DNA of 64,000 nucleotides from Oscillospiraceae bacterium (GTDB taxonomy: Bacteria > Bacillota > Clostridia > Oscillospirales > Oscillospiraceae): assembly GCA_017465625.1 (NCBI GenBank), contig JAFTVV010000030.1, positions 62,001 through 126,000 of the forward strand, read 5' to 3'. Every line of letters starts with the position of its first letter. The stretch's first letter is position 1. The position numbers and the translations under genes were made by a program. This document shows positions 1-8,938 of this stretch, piece after piece. Under the pieces are notes generated by a model, which searched no databases, had not been told where the DNA came from, and worked only from the letters and a program-made list of their open reading frames with translations.

Positions 1-349
1 GCCCCGGCTCGGTGCCCATATAGAAGCCCTTGCCGAAGTCGCACATTTCCCGGCTCTTGGGTGCAATATCCCCCACGATGCCGGATTTGGAGCCGTGGTA
101 TAGAAGAATCCGTCCGCCCTCCAAATTGACGGACGCGGCTTCGTTTGCGATTTTATCCAGTACGAACTGATAGACGGGAACACCCTGTTCCTTGCAATAG
201 TCGTACAGCTTCGCCTGGGCAAGCTTGGTGGGGATGGCTCTGCCGTTCTCCCAACGGTTCACCGTAGCAAAATTTACGCCCAGCTTTTCGGCAAAGTCCG
301 CCTGACTCAGTCCCAGATAGTCTCGTATAGACTTTATCAGCTTTTGCAT
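1..349 (-). CDS. XRE-type HTH protein with DUF3990 (ADP-ribosyltransferase-like) domain, 3' part outside window
   Basis: Read directly from the reverse strand: an ATG at 349 opens a frame that stays open to base 1 (116 codons), so the C-terminus lies outside the window. A GGAGG box sits 6-7 bases upstream. Residues 1-60 form a Cro/C1 helix-turn-helix (LGLSQADFAEKLGV, then TVNRWENGRAIP). From about residue 82 the motif LLYHGSKSGIVG, followed by CDFGKGFYMGT, matches the start of the DUF3990 family, which I recall as related to ADP-ribosyltransferase folds. Family members are mostly uncharacterised; a toxin-like or stress-modification role is inference. The gene has its own promoter with a dyad, so autoregulation is likely. 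Confidence 0.75.
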   Translation of the reverse strand, partial: MQKLIKSIRDYLGLSQADFAEKLGVNFATVNRWENGRAIPTKLAQAKLYDYCKEQGVPVYQFVLDKIANEAASVNLEGGRILLYHGSKSGIVGDIAPKSREMCDFGKGFYMGTEPG

Positions 350-365
350 AATAAGCCTCCTTGCA

Positions 366-417
366 ATATAACAAGTATCATCATTTGCATTATAGCCAAT
401 GTTATATGCTCCGTCAA
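366..417 (-). promoter_or_regulatory. Sigma-A promoter with a dyad operator for the XRE/DUF3990 gene
   Basis: On the reverse strand TTGACG (417-412) and TATAAT (394-389) are separated by 17 bases. A perfect 8-bp inverted repeat, ATATAACA/TGTTATAT, lies at 400-407 (inside the spacer) and 366-373 (just past the -10). This is the layout expected if the HTH protein represses its own promoter; that role is inferred. Confidence 0.6.
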
Positions 418-456
418 TGGGTTTTGCGTAAAAGTTTCTATTTGTTACTGTACTTC

Positions 457-485
457 TTGCTATTTTCAGCGTGGCGGTATATAAT
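457..485 (+). promoter_or_regulatory. Sigma-A promoter for ymfF-ymfH-lgt
   Basis: TTGCTA (457-462), a 17-base spacer and a perfect TATAAT (480-485) end 32 bases before the ymfF start codon. Confidence 0.6.
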
Positions 486-517
486 AAGGGGTAGTTTCCA
501 AAAATAAGGAGCAATTT

Positions 518-1777
518 ATGATTCAAACCATTCAGGTGCAGGAGGGCATTACGCTGCGCTGCTGCACCGATACAAGATTTAAAACCGGATGCTTGACGGT
601 GCAGCTGGTGCGACCGATCACCGTCAGCGAGGCGGCGATGAATGCTTTGCTGCCGGCAGTGCTGCTTCGGGGCAGTGCCCGTTATCCGGACCTGCGGAGC
701 ATCACCTTGCGCTTAGATGACCTGTACGGCACAACAGTGGGCGCACAGGTGCGCAAAATCGGAGATTATCAGACCACCGGCCTGTTTTGCGGTTTTATCG
801 ACGACCGTTATACAGCTGAGGGAGAGGACTTTTTCGCCTCGGTCATTGACTTTTTAAGAGAGCTGTTACTGCATCCCCTGACGGAGGACGGTGGTTTCTG
901 CAAGGAGTTTGTGGAGAGTGAAAAGAAGAATCTCCTCAGCGCCATTGAAGCACAACGCAACGATAAGCGCATCTATGCCGCAGAGCAGCTTATGAAATAT
1001 ATGGGCAAAGCGGATACCTTGGGCATTTCCCGTATGGGCGAGCCGGAAAAGGTGGCGGCGATTACACCGCAGGAGCTTTATGCCCATTATGAGCGCATAT
1101 TACGGGAGAGCAGAATCGAGCTGTTTTATGTGGGCGGCTGTCAGCCGGAGACGGTTTGCCGGCTGCTGACACCGCTGTTTCAAAAAGTTCAAAGATGTTA
1201 TGTAAACCTGCCTGACCAAACACCTTTCTGCGACGGGGGAAAGACCCGCAATATTCAGCAGATGGAGGTCACCCAGGCAAAGCTGCAAATGGGCTTTTTG
1301 ACCGATGCGTCTATGGAGGATCAGGATTTTGCACCGATGCAGGTGCTTAACACCGTTTTAGGCGGTATGACCGGTAAACTGTTTATGAATATTCGGGAGA
1401 AGCAATCTCTGTGTTACGATATCGGCTCGGTGTACCAAGGCTGCAAGGGCGTACTGGCGGTGTCGGCAGGTATGGATTGTGCAGATGTGGAAAAGGTGGA
1501 GCAGAGCATTTTGCAGGAGCTGGAAGATTGCTGTCGGGGAAATATTACCCCGGAGGAACTGGAAAGTGCCAAGCAAACCCTTTACAGCAGTCTGCGCACA
1601 GTCCACGACAGTCCCGGAGGTATTGAAAATTACTACGGAACAAGTGCATTAAGCGGTCTTTCCCTGAGCATTGAGGAATATATGCGTCAGGTGCAGGAGA
1701 CCACGGTGGAACAGCTTTCTGCTTTAGCAAAAAGACTGCAGCTGCACAGCGTGTTTATTTTGAAGGGGGTGCAGTGA
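518..1777 (+). CDS. ymfF: M16-family peptidase-like protein YmfF (inactive subunit)
   Basis: 419-residue M16 (pitrilysin/insulinase) homologue. It has the two-lobed M16 length but I see no HxxEH zinc motif in its N-terminal half, as expected for the non-catalytic partner of a YmfF/YmfH pair; the glycine-rich loop around GGMTGKLFMNIREKQSLCY is the substrate-gripping M16_C region. In Bacillus the pair sits near genes for 5-aminopentanol modification of elongation factor P. An AGGAG box lies 7 bases upstream of the ATG. Its last four bases overlap ymfH (ATGA), so the two are translationally coupled. No efp gene is in this window. Confidence 0.85.
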   Translation: MIQTIQVQEGITLRCCTDTRFKTGCLTVQLVRPITVSEAAMNALLPAVLLRGSARYPDLRSITLRLDDLYGTTVGAQVRKIGDYQTTGLFCGFIDDRYTAEGEDFFASVIDFLRELLLHPLTEDGGFCKEFVESEKKNLLSAIEAQRNDKRIYAAEQLMKYMGKADTLGISRMGEPEKVAAITPQELYAHYERILRESRIELFYVGGCQPETVCRLLTPLFQKVQRCYVNLPDQTPFCDGGKTRNIQQMEVTQAKLQMGFLTDASMEDQDFAPMQVLNTVLGGMTGKLFMNIREKQSLCYDIGSVYQGCKGVLAVSAGMDCADVEKVEQSILQELEDCCRGNITPEELESAKQTLYSSLRTVHDSPGGIENYYGTSALSGLSLSIEEYMRQVQETTVEQLSALAKRLQLHSVFILKGVQ

Positions 1778-3060
1778 TGGAAAAACGGGAATACCCCCGA
1801 CTGAATGAGACGGTCTACTGGGACGAACTGCCCAACGGACTGAAATTGGCCATTGTACCCCGAAAAGGTTTTTCCAAGAAGGTGGCCTATTTTGCCACCG
1901 GTATGGGCTCTGTGCACCGCCGCTTCCAAATGGACGGCAAAAATTACGAAGCGCCGATGGGTGTTGCTCACTTTTTGGAGCACAAGCTGTTTGATATGCC
2001 CGGGAGGGACATCTCTGCGGAATTTGCGGCATTGGGGGCCAGTGTCAACGCCTTTACCAGCTATGATATGACCGCCTACTATTTTACTGCCACGGAGCAT
2101 TTTGAACAGTGTCTGCAGCTGCTTCTGGAGATGGTGACCAAGCCTTATTTTACCGAAGAGACGGTACAAAAGGAACAGGGCATCATCGGACAGGAAATCG
2201 ATATGAATATCGATAGTCCCGAGACCCGTATTTTTGAGAATCTCTCCAAGGCAATGTATGTAAAACATCCGGTGCGCGAGCCGATTTTGGGCACAAAAGA
2301 GACCATTGCCCAGATTACGCCCCAAGTGCTGTACGATTGCCACAGAGCAGGCTATAATCCCCGTAATATGCTCCTTTGCGTGGTGACGGATACCGATCCG
2401 GAGCAGGTGCGGCAGGTGGCGCAGACCTACACCGCCTGCATGGAGCAGCCACAGGTGGAATTTGAGGACTGCTGGCAGGAGGAAATGACCTGCCCCACAT
2501 CCTTTGTCCAAGACCGTATGGAAGTGGCGCGACCCATCTTTCAGGTGGCGTTTAAGTGCGAACCCTTTCACACAGGGGCACAGGGCGTATATGAGGAATT
2601 TGTGGGGGAACTGGCGGCAGAGGCGCTGTTCGGTGAATCCTCTACCTTATATTTGAAGCTTTACGAGCAAGGATTGATCGACCCCTCCTTTGGCGGTGGA
2701 TTGGACAGTCTGCAGGATTATGTGACCCTCAATGCAATCGGTGACAGCGACGACCCCTTTGCGGTGCGTGATGCCATTTTGGAGCAGGGGGGCCGTATTG
2801 CTGCAGAGGGCATCGGTGAAGAGGACTTTTTGCGTATGAAGCGCAGTGCCATAGGCAGTCGAATTCGGGCGCTGGACAATTTTGACTCGGTGTGCTTCCG
2901 TCTGTGTGCCTATCACTTTACAGGTACAGACTATTTTGCGTTTCCTGAAATTTATGAAAAGGTGCGCTCGGAGGACGTGCAGGCGTTTATTGCCCGTGTG
3001 GTGACTCCGGAGCGCTGCACATTATCCCTGATTGAACCCAAGGAGGAAGATGGCTTATGA
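1774..3060 (+). CDS. ymfH: M16-family zinc metallopeptidase YmfH
   Basis: 428-residue catalytic partner of YmfF. The inverted zinc motif HFLEH (HxxEH) is present near residue 66 and is followed downstream by the conserved glutamate region KEQGIIGQEIDM, as in active M16 enzymes. It likely works as a heterodimer in the cytoplasm; the exact substrate is unknown. The start overlaps ymfF by 4 bases and the end overlaps lgt by 4 bases, so all three genes should be made from one transcript in fixed ratio. The lgt neighbour may be only a transcriptional companion. Confidence 0.88.
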   Translation: MMEKREYPRLNETVYWDELPNGLKLAIVPRKGFSKKVAYFATGMGSVHRRFQMDGKNYEAPMGVAHFLEHKLFDMPGRDISAEFAALGASVNAFTSYDMTAYYFTATEHFEQCLQLLLEMVTKPYFTEETVQKEQGIIGQEIDMNIDSPETRIFENLSKAMYVKHPVREPILGTKETIAQITPQVLYDCHRAGYNPRNMLLCVVTDTDPEQVRQVAQTYTACMEQPQVEFEDCWQEEMTCPTSFVQDRMEVARPIFQVAFKCEPFHTGAQGVYEEFVGELAAEALFGESSTLYLKLYEQGLIDPSFGGGLDSLQDYVTLNAIGDSDDPFAVRDAILEQGGRIAAEGIGEEDFLRMKRSAIGSRIRALDNFDSVCFRLCAYHFTGTDYFAFPEIYEKVRSEDVQAFIARVVTPERCTLSLIEPKEEDGL

Positions 3061-4037
3061 CAGATCATATTATATTTCCCAACATCGGTGGATTGGAGCT
3101 GAATCCACCGGACGGCATTCACATTTCCGAGAGCTTTACCCTCTATTTCTACGGTATGATCATCGCATTGGGGCTGGTACTGGCGGTGGTTTATGCGTTG
3201 CGTCGCTGCAATCAGTTTGGCTTCCGGCAGGATGATATTTTAGACGGTGTGCTGTGGATTGTGCCGGTGTCGGTGATCTGCGCCCGATTGTACTATGTAT
3301 TTGCGCAGTGGGACTATTACGGCAGCAACCTGAAGGAAATCATCAATATCCGCGGCGGCGGACTGGCCATCTACGGTGCAGTAATCGGTGCGGCGGTTTG
3401 CGTGATCCTGCACTGCAAAATCAAAAAAATCAACCTGCCTGCACTGCTGGATTTGGTGGCATTGGGCTTTTTGATCGGACAGGCGGTTGGCCGCTGGGGC
3501 AATTTCATCAATCGGGAGGCCTTTGGCAGCTACTCCGACGGACTGTTTGCCATGCGGGTGGCTGAAATGAACCTGACTGTGCCTCAGGATGCTTCTGCAA
3601 AGTTTTTGGAGCAAGTGGAGGTACTGCGGCAAAACGCCATTGCCGGTGGCTATGAGGGCTACATTCAGGTACATCCCACCTTCCTGTATGAATCTATGTG
3701 GAATCTTGTAGGCTTCGTGGCACTGCACTTTTTAAGCAAAAAGCGGCAGTATGACGGACAGATTGCGCTGGGTTATGTGGCTTGGTACGGCTTAGGACGG
3801 GCCATCATTGAGGGTCTGCGGATGGATAGCCTGTACTGGGGTCCTTTCCGCGCCAGTCAGCTGTTGGCGGCGGTAAGCTGTTTTGCGGCAGTGGTGGTGC
3901 TGGTGGTGATGGCGTTCAAGAAGCACCGCAAGGAAAATCTGTTTGTGAACCGGGTGCGGATTTGTCGGGAGATGCAAGAGGCAGTGGAGGCCTTTGAAAA
4001 GGAAGGCGCTGAAGAAGAAATCACCGAGGAACAATAA
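3057..4037 (+). CDS. lgt: Prolipoprotein diacylglyceryl transferase
   Basis: Transfers a diacylglyceryl group from phosphatidylglycerol to the lipobox cysteine of prelipoproteins, in the cytoplasmic membrane. The Lgt signature GRWGNFINREAFG is present near residue 145, within a multi-spanning membrane protein of normal core length. A 35-40 residue charged C-terminal tail (rich in E and K) extends past the last membrane segment. Clients are probably the lipoproteins encoded near 31.9-36.7 kb. The start overlaps ymfH by 4 bases; a strong terminator follows at 4114-4144. Confidence 0.95.
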   Translation: MTDHIIFPNIGGLELNPPDGIHISESFTLYFYGMIIALGLVLAVVYALRRCNQFGFRQDDILDGVLWIVPVSVICARLYYVFAQWDYYGSNLKEIINIRGGGLAIYGAVIGAAVCVILHCKIKKINLPALLDLVALGFLIGQAVGRWGNFINREAFGSYSDGLFAMRVAEMNLTVPQDASAKFLEQVEVLRQNAIAGGYEGYIQVHPTFLYESMWNLVGFVALHFLSKKRQYDGQIALGYVAWYGLGRAIIEGLRMDSLYWGPFRASQLLAAVSCFAAVVVLVVMAFKKHRKENLFVNRVRICREMQEAVEAFEKEGAEEEITEEQ

Positions 4038-4113
4038 CTCTAAAGCATTTTGCAGGGGCCGATGTGGGCATCCGCCTCTACGTCCGCAGAACGCGGAGTA
4101 TTTCAATAATTGT

Positions 4114-4144
4114 GAGCGTGTTGCATTGCAACACGCTCTTTTTT
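4114..4144 (+). terminator. Rho-independent terminator after lgt
   Basis: A perfect 11-bp stem (GAGCGTGTTGC/GCAACACGCTC) with a 3-base loop (ATT) is followed by six T. It lies only 51 bases before the eutG start, so it separates the two operons or acts as an attenuator if the eut promoter is upstream of it. Confidence 0.85.
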
Positions 4145-4194
4145 GGTATATAAAGCGCGGATTGGGAAAAACTGTAGATAAAGGTGGTGAAGAT

Positions 4195-5271
4195 GTGGAA
4201 CAATTTTTCTGTAAAACCAAAATTATTTCAGGCACAAATGCGCTCCACAGCCTCAAGGAGCTTTGCTGTAAGCGGCTGATGGTGGTGGGCGATCCGTATT
4301 TTCAGCAAAACGGCACATTGGATCAGGTGGTGGCATTGGTTCAGCCGTCCGAAAGCTGTATTTACACCGGTGTAGAGCCTGACCCCTCTGCCCAAGCGGT
4401 GGCTAAAGGCACGGCACAGCTGAAAGCTTTTGCACCCGATACGGTGGTGGCGTTAGGCGGCGGCAGTGCCATCGACTGCGCCAAGGCGATGGTGTATTTT
4501 TCAGGTTTGCAGGTGTTTTTTGTGGCAGTACCCACTACTTCCGGTGCAGGCTCAGAGGTGACAAACTTTGCGGTCATTACCCACGATGGGGTAAAAACCC
4601 CCTTGGTGGATAATGCTTTGCAGCCGGATATGGCAATTTTGGATGGCGCGCTGCTGCAAAATTTACCCAAAACACTGATTGCGGATGCAGGCTTTGATGT
4701 GCTTGCCCACGCGCTGGAGGCGGCGGTAGCAAAAAACGGGGGAGGCATCAGTGGGGCGTTGGCGCAATGGGCCTTTGCCACAGGCTGTGAAATGCTGCCC
4801 CGTTCCTTTGAGGGGGACTTGTCCGCAAGAATATGGATGCATCAGGCGGCGACAGCGGCGGCAATGGCTTTCAGCAGTGCAGGATTGGGACTGTGCCACG
4901 CCCTGTCACACAGCTTAGGCGGTCTGTACCACGTTCCCCACGGACGGCTCAATGCCATTTTACTGCCTGCGGTGGTTGGCGTAAACAGCGGTTGGGGAAG
5001 CTACGCTCCTATTGCACGAAGCGGTGGAATGGGCGGTGCGGCAGATTCGATGGCAGTACGGAACTTAAAAAGCGGACTGATTTCCCTGAGAAAGCGGCTG
5101 AGATTGCCGTCCACTTTGAAGCAGGCTGGTGTGCCCGCCGCCAAATTACGGACGGATACCCCTGCCATTGTCCGCGCTGCTTTGGCTGACCCCTGTTGCA
5201 GTACAAATCCCCGTCCCGTGGATGAGCAGTTGATTCGTGCAGTGCTGAAAGAGGTGTCCGGTGCAGTCTAA
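4195..5271 (+). CDS. eutG: Iron-dependent alcohol dehydrogenase EutG
   Basis: Reduces acetaldehyde to ethanol with NADH, recycling cofactor inside the ethanolamine microcompartment. It is a group III Fe-ADH: the nucleotide motif GGGSAIDCAK, VPTTSGAGSE, and metal-ligand region DAGFDVLAHALEA plus HALSHSLGGLYHVPHG are all present. I chose the GTG at 4195 (MEQFFCKTK...) because AGGTGG lies 7 bases upstream and family alignment starts there; the longer open frame begins inside lgt. At 358 residues it is slightly short for EutG, mainly at the C-terminus. It is the first gene of the eut operon and overlaps eutA by 11 bases. Confidence 0.88.
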   Translation: MEQFFCKTKIISGTNALHSLKELCCKRLMVVGDPYFQQNGTLDQVVALVQPSESCIYTGVEPDPSAQAVAKGTAQLKAFAPDTVVALGGGSAIDCAKAMVYFSGLQVFFVAVPTTSGAGSEVTNFAVITHDGVKTPLVDNALQPDMAILDGALLQNLPKTLIADAGFDVLAHALEAAVAKNGGGISGALAQWAFATGCEMLPRSFEGDLSARIWMHQAATAAAMAFSSAGLGLCHALSHSLGGLYHVPHGRLNAILLPAVVGVNSGWGSYAPIARSGGMGGAADSMAVRNLKSGLISLRKRLRLPSTLKQAGVPAAKLRTDTPAIVRAALADPCCSTNPRPVDEQLIRAVLKEVSGAV

Positions 5272-6637
5272 AACCTTATATTCCGTGGGTCTGGATGTAG
5301 GAACGACTACTACCCAGATGGTCATTTCCCGTCTGCAGGTGGAAAATCAATCATCCGGCTTTACTGTACCGCGGATGGTGATCGGGGAACGGGAAGTGGT
5401 GTACGAAAGTCCGGTGATTTTCACCCCTATGGAAAATCAACTGGTGGACGGAAAGGCTATTATCGCGTTTATGGATGCCCAGTACGAAGCCGCAGGACTG
5501 CAAAAAGCGCAGATCGACACCGGTGCGGTGATTGTCACCGGTGAGACCTCCCGTAAGGAAAATGCCCATCAGGTGCTGAGCAATCTGTCCGGTGCGGCAG
5601 GCTCCTTTGTGGTGGCAACCGCAGGACCGGATTTGGAAAGCGTTTTGGCGGCAAAAGGGGCAGGTGCAACGGACTGTTCCCGACAGACCGGACAGCGGAT
5701 TTTGCATATAGACATTGGCGGCGGCACATCCAATATGGCACTGATTGAAGAGGGACAGGTGGTTTCTACCGGCTGTTTAAACGTAGGCGGTCGTCTGCTG
5801 AAGCTGGATGAACACGGAAAAATACAGTATAAATCCCCGGTTTTGGAGGGGCTGACTTCCCTGAAAGTGGGGGATAGCCCCACATTGCAGGAGCTGACGC
5901 TTTTGGCACAGCTGCTGTGCAGTGCGCTGGAAATGGCATCGGGACGGAAGCCGGAAACTGCGCTTTTGCGGCAACTGGAAACGAAGGAGAGCCAAAGACC
6001 TTGGATTGTACCTGAGGGGGAACTGACGGTGTCCTTTTCCGGCGGCGTTGCCGATTGCATCGAAGAGGAAAAAGACCCCTTTGCCTACGGAGATTTGGGG
6101 GTGCTGTTGGGGCAGGCAATCCGAAAAAGCGCCCTGTGTGCCGCCCCTTATCGCATCGGAAGGCAGACCATTCGTGCCACGGTCATTGGCGCAGGCTGTC
6201 ACAGCACTGCCCTTTCGGGCAGTACGGTTTACCGCAAAAATGTATCTCTGCCCCTTAAAAATCTGCCGGTGGTGCAGATTCCTTATAAAAAGTGCCTTGA
6301 AGCGGATTTTTCTGCCGCAGTACGTGAAAAGCTTCAACAGGTGGACAGTGCCAACGGGGTATTGCTTTTAAAGGACTTACCCCAAATGGATTATGCCATG
6401 CTGACGGCTGTGGCGACGCAGTTGGGGGCACTGCCACTGCAGCCACTGATGATTTGTATGGAGCAGGATTTCGGAAAGGCCTTGGGACAGAAAATCAGCT
6501 TGCTGTATCCCGATAAACCAATTTTATGCCTGGACGGATTATTGTTTGACGGGCAGAGCTATTTGGATGTGGGCAGTCCTGTAGGGCCGTGCTACAGCGT
6601 GGTGATCAAAACCCTTGTTTTGCAAAAAAATGAATAG
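5261..6637 (+). CDS. eutA: Ethanolamine ammonia-lyase reactivating factor EutA
   Basis: Chaperone-like ATPase that exchanges damaged cobalamin out of ethanolamine ammonia-lyase. The actin/Hsp70-type phosphate motifs are visible: VGLDVGTTTTQM at the N-terminus and HIDIGGGTSNMAL near residue 150. Length (458) is normal for the family. It starts with GTG at 5261, preceded by GAGGTG, and overlaps the eutG stop. It directly precedes eutB and eutC, the enzyme it serves. Confidence 0.93.
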   Translation: MQSKTLYSVGLDVGTTTTQMVISRLQVENQSSGFTVPRMVIGEREVVYESPVIFTPMENQLVDGKAIIAFMDAQYEAAGLQKAQIDTGAVIVTGETSRKENAHQVLSNLSGAAGSFVVATAGPDLESVLAAKGAGATDCSRQTGQRILHIDIGGGTSNMALIEEGQVVSTGCLNVGGRLLKLDEHGKIQYKSPVLEGLTSLKVGDSPTLQELTLLAQLLCSALEMASGRKPETALLRQLETKESQRPWIVPEGELTVSFSGGVADCIEEEKDPFAYGDLGVLLGQAIRKSALCAAPYRIGRQTIRATVIGAGCHSTALSGSTVYRKNVSLPLKNLPVVQIPYKKCLEADFSAAVREKLQQVDSANGVLLLKDLPQMDYAMLTAVATQLGALPLQPLMICMEQDFGKALGQKISLLYPDKPILCLDGLLFDGQSYLDVGSPVGPCYSVVIKTLVLQKNE

Positions 6638-6657
6638 GAAGCGGGAGGAAAGCACTC

Positions 6658-8022
6658 TTGTTATTAAAAACGACACTTTTAGGAAAAACCTATATTTTTA
6701 AGGATTTAAAGCAAGTATTGGCCATGGCCAATGAAGAAAAAACTGGCGATAAGCTGGCAGGCTTAGCGGCAGAAAGTGCCCAAGAGCGGGTAGCGGCGAA
6801 GGTGGTGCTGGCGGCAGTGACATTGGGGGATTTACGGGAAAATCCTGCAGTGCCCTATGAGCAGGACGAGGTCACCCGAATCATTCAGGACGATGTGAAT
6901 GAGCAGGTGTACCGCCGTATTCGCAACTGGACGGTGGCAGAGCTTCGGGAGTGGCTGCTGGATGAAAAGACCACCGGTGCAGACATCCGAAAGCTGAGCC
7001 GCGGACTGACCTCAGAGATGGTGGCGGCGGTGGCAAAGCTGATGAGCAATCTGGATTTGATATACTGCGCCAATAAAATTACCGTTACCGCCCACTGCAA
7101 TACCACCATCGGTCTGCCCAACACCCTTTCCTGCCGTCTGCAGCCCAACCATACCACTGACGATCCGGACGGCATCACTGCCTCCACCTTGGAGGGTTTG
7201 ACCTTTGGCGCAGGAGATGCGGTGATCGGTCTGAATCCGGTGACCGATTCTCCGGAGCAGGTGGGTAAGGTTTTACGACGTTTTCAGGAGATTAAGGAGC
7301 ATTGGGAAATTCCCACCCAAATTTGCGTCCTTGCCCACGTGACGGCTCAAATCAAGGCGGTGAAGGCAGGTGCGCCTGCGGATTTGATTTTCCAGTCCAT
7401 CGCAGGTTCTCAAAAGGGCAATGAGGCCTTCGGCTTCAGTGCCGCCACATTGGAGGAGGCACGTCAGCTGTTGCTCACCGAGGGCACGGCAGAGGGGCCT
7501 AACGTGATGTACTTTGAAACAGGTCAGGGCTCAGAGCTTTCCAGCAATGCTCACCACGGCACGGATCAGGTGACTATGGAGGCGCGGTGCTATGGCTTTG
7601 CCAAACGTTTTCAGCCTTTTTTGGTGAATACGGTGGTAGGCTTTATTGGGCCTGAGTATCTTTACGATGCCCGTCAGGTGACCCGTGCAGGCTTGGAAGA
7701 CCACTTTATGGGCAAGCTGACCGGCATTTCTATGGGTTGCGACTGCTGTTACACCAATCACATGAAGGCAGACCAAAATGACATTGAGAATTTGGCCTCC
7801 TTGCTGACGATGGCAGGCTGTAACTACTTTATGGGCATTCCCCACGGGGATGATATTATGCTCAACTATCAGACCACCGGTTTTCGGGAGACTGCGGCAT
7901 TGCGTGAAATTACCGGCAAGACGGCAATTCCGGAGTTTCAGCAATGGCTGGAGAAGATGGGCTTTGTGGAAAACGGCAAGCTGACCAAAAAAGCCGGAGA
8001 CGGCTCTTGCCTGCTGTTTTAA
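6658..8022 (+). CDS. eutB: Ethanolamine ammonia-lyase heavy chain EutB
   Basis: Large catalytic subunit of the AdoCbl-dependent lyase that turns ethanolamine into acetaldehyde and ammonia. The 454-residue length and the run of EutB-typical segments (for example NANKITVTAHC-like region, GLNPVTDSP, FETGQGSELSSNAHHG, MGIPHGDDIMLNYQTT) identify it. The start is TTG at 6658, with GGAGG 8 bases upstream; an ATG alternative would cut conserved sequence. It is separated from eutC by 12 bases. Rare start codons in eutG, eutA and eutB may lower translation of the first three genes. Confidence 0.97.
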   Translation: MLLKTTLLGKTYIFKDLKQVLAMANEEKTGDKLAGLAAESAQERVAAKVVLAAVTLGDLRENPAVPYEQDEVTRIIQDDVNEQVYRRIRNWTVAELREWLLDEKTTGADIRKLSRGLTSEMVAAVAKLMSNLDLIYCANKITVTAHCNTTIGLPNTLSCRLQPNHTTDDPDGITASTLEGLTFGAGDAVIGLNPVTDSPEQVGKVLRRFQEIKEHWEIPTQICVLAHVTAQIKAVKAGAPADLIFQSIAGSQKGNEAFGFSAATLEEARQLLLTEGTAEGPNVMYFETGQGSELSSNAHHGTDQVTMEARCYGFAKRFQPFLVNTVVGFIGPEYLYDARQVTRAGLEDHFMGKLTGISMGCDCCYTNHMKADQNDIENLASLLTMAGCNYFMGIPHGDDIMLNYQTTGFRETAALREITGKTAIPEFQQWLEKMGFVENGKLTKKAGDGSCLLF

Positions 8023-8034
8023 GGAGGAGAAAAT

Positions 8035-8937
8035 ATGAATAAAGAGGAATTGACGCAATTGATTTCCAATCTTTTACAGCAGATGGACGGACAGCCTCAG
8101 GTCAAAGCAAGCGACTATAAGCCGCTTAATAGCGGACCTGCACCTGCACCCGGTGATTATGGGGATGGGGACTTTGTGCAGGACGTGTCGGCACTGGATT
8201 TGCGGAAGCTGTATATGGTGGAAAATCCTGCAAACGGTGAAAAGTTTCGCAGATTGAAGGAAAAAACGCCTGCCCGTTTAGGTATGGGACGTGCAGGCCC
8301 TCGCTACAAGACCCTCAGTATGCTCCGCTTTCGGGCAGATCACGCGGCGGCGCAGGATGCGGTGTTTTCCCAAGTGCCGGAGGACTATGCCCAAAAGCAC
8401 GGTTTTGTTCCGGTGCAGACCAAATGCAAGGATAAAGAGGAATATCTGACCCGTCCGGATTTGGGCAGATGCTTCGATGAAAGCAATCAGGCGGTGATTC
8501 GCAAGGCTGTGCCCAATGCACCAAAGGTACAGCTTGTAGTGGGGGATGGACTTTCCTCCGCAGCGATTTTAGCCAACGCCGCCGACTGTTTGGCGGCCAT
8601 TCGGGACGGCCTGAAGCTGAAAGGCATTGAGACGGGAGAGGTGCTGTTTGTCCGTTACTGCCGTGTAGGTGCAGGCGATGCCATTGGCGATGTGACCGAC
8701 TGTCAGGTGGTGTGTATGCTGGTGGGAGAACGACCGGGACTGGTCACAGACCAAAGTATGTCGGCCTATATCACCTATAAGCCCCATACGGGGGTCTCGG
8801 AATCCAGCCGCACCGTGGTGTCCAACATCCATCCGCAAGGCACACCTGCGGTAGAGGCAGGCGCATATATTGCAGAGCTTTTGGACACCATTTTAAAGAA
8901 GCAGGTTTCCGGTGTGGGTCTGCATTTGGAGGGCTGA
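8035..8937 (+). CDS. eutC: Ethanolamine ammonia-lyase light chain EutC
   Basis: Small subunit that completes the cobalamin-binding site of ethanolamine ammonia-lyase. Conserved stretches include ARLGMGRAGPRY, VVGDGLSSAAI and the C-terminal NIHPQGTPAVEAGAYIA. The first 17 residues (MNKEELTQLISNLLQQM) look like a short amphipathic helix followed by a Pro/Gly/Ala-rich linker, the usual form of a microcompartment encapsulation peptide. Good AGGAGG ribosome site. Immediately followed by eutL. Confidence 0.96.
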   Translation: MNKEELTQLISNLLQQMDGQPQVKASDYKPLNSGPAPAPGDYGDGDFVQDVSALDLRKLYMVENPANGEKFRRLKEKTPARLGMGRAGPRYKTLSMLRFRADHAAAQDAVFSQVPEDYAQKHGFVPVQTKCKDKEEYLTRPDLGRCFDESNQAVIRKAVPNAPKVQLVVGDGLSSAAILANAADCLAAIRDGLKLKGIETGEVLFVRYCRVGAGDAIGDVTDCQVVCMLVGERPGLVTDQSMSAYITYKPHTGVSESSRTVVSNIHPQGTPAVEAGAYIAELLDTILKKQVSGVGLHLEG

Positions 8938-8938
8938 T

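Noticed and set aside
1687..2571. 294-codon reverse-strand frame opposite ymfF/ymfH
   Set aside because: It is antisense to two well-supported genes and has the composition of a shadow frame, with no ribosome site or family match.
3994..4194. Longer N-terminus for eutG starting inside lgt
   Set aside because: It would run through the lgt terminator hairpin and has no family-like sequence; GTG 4195 has a ribosome site and matches the family start.
4038..4194. EutV-responsive paired hairpins before the eut operon
   Set aside because: A small TCCGC/GCGGA hairpin precedes the terminator, but the loop bases do not show the conserved ANTAR-target pattern and no eutV gene is present in the window.
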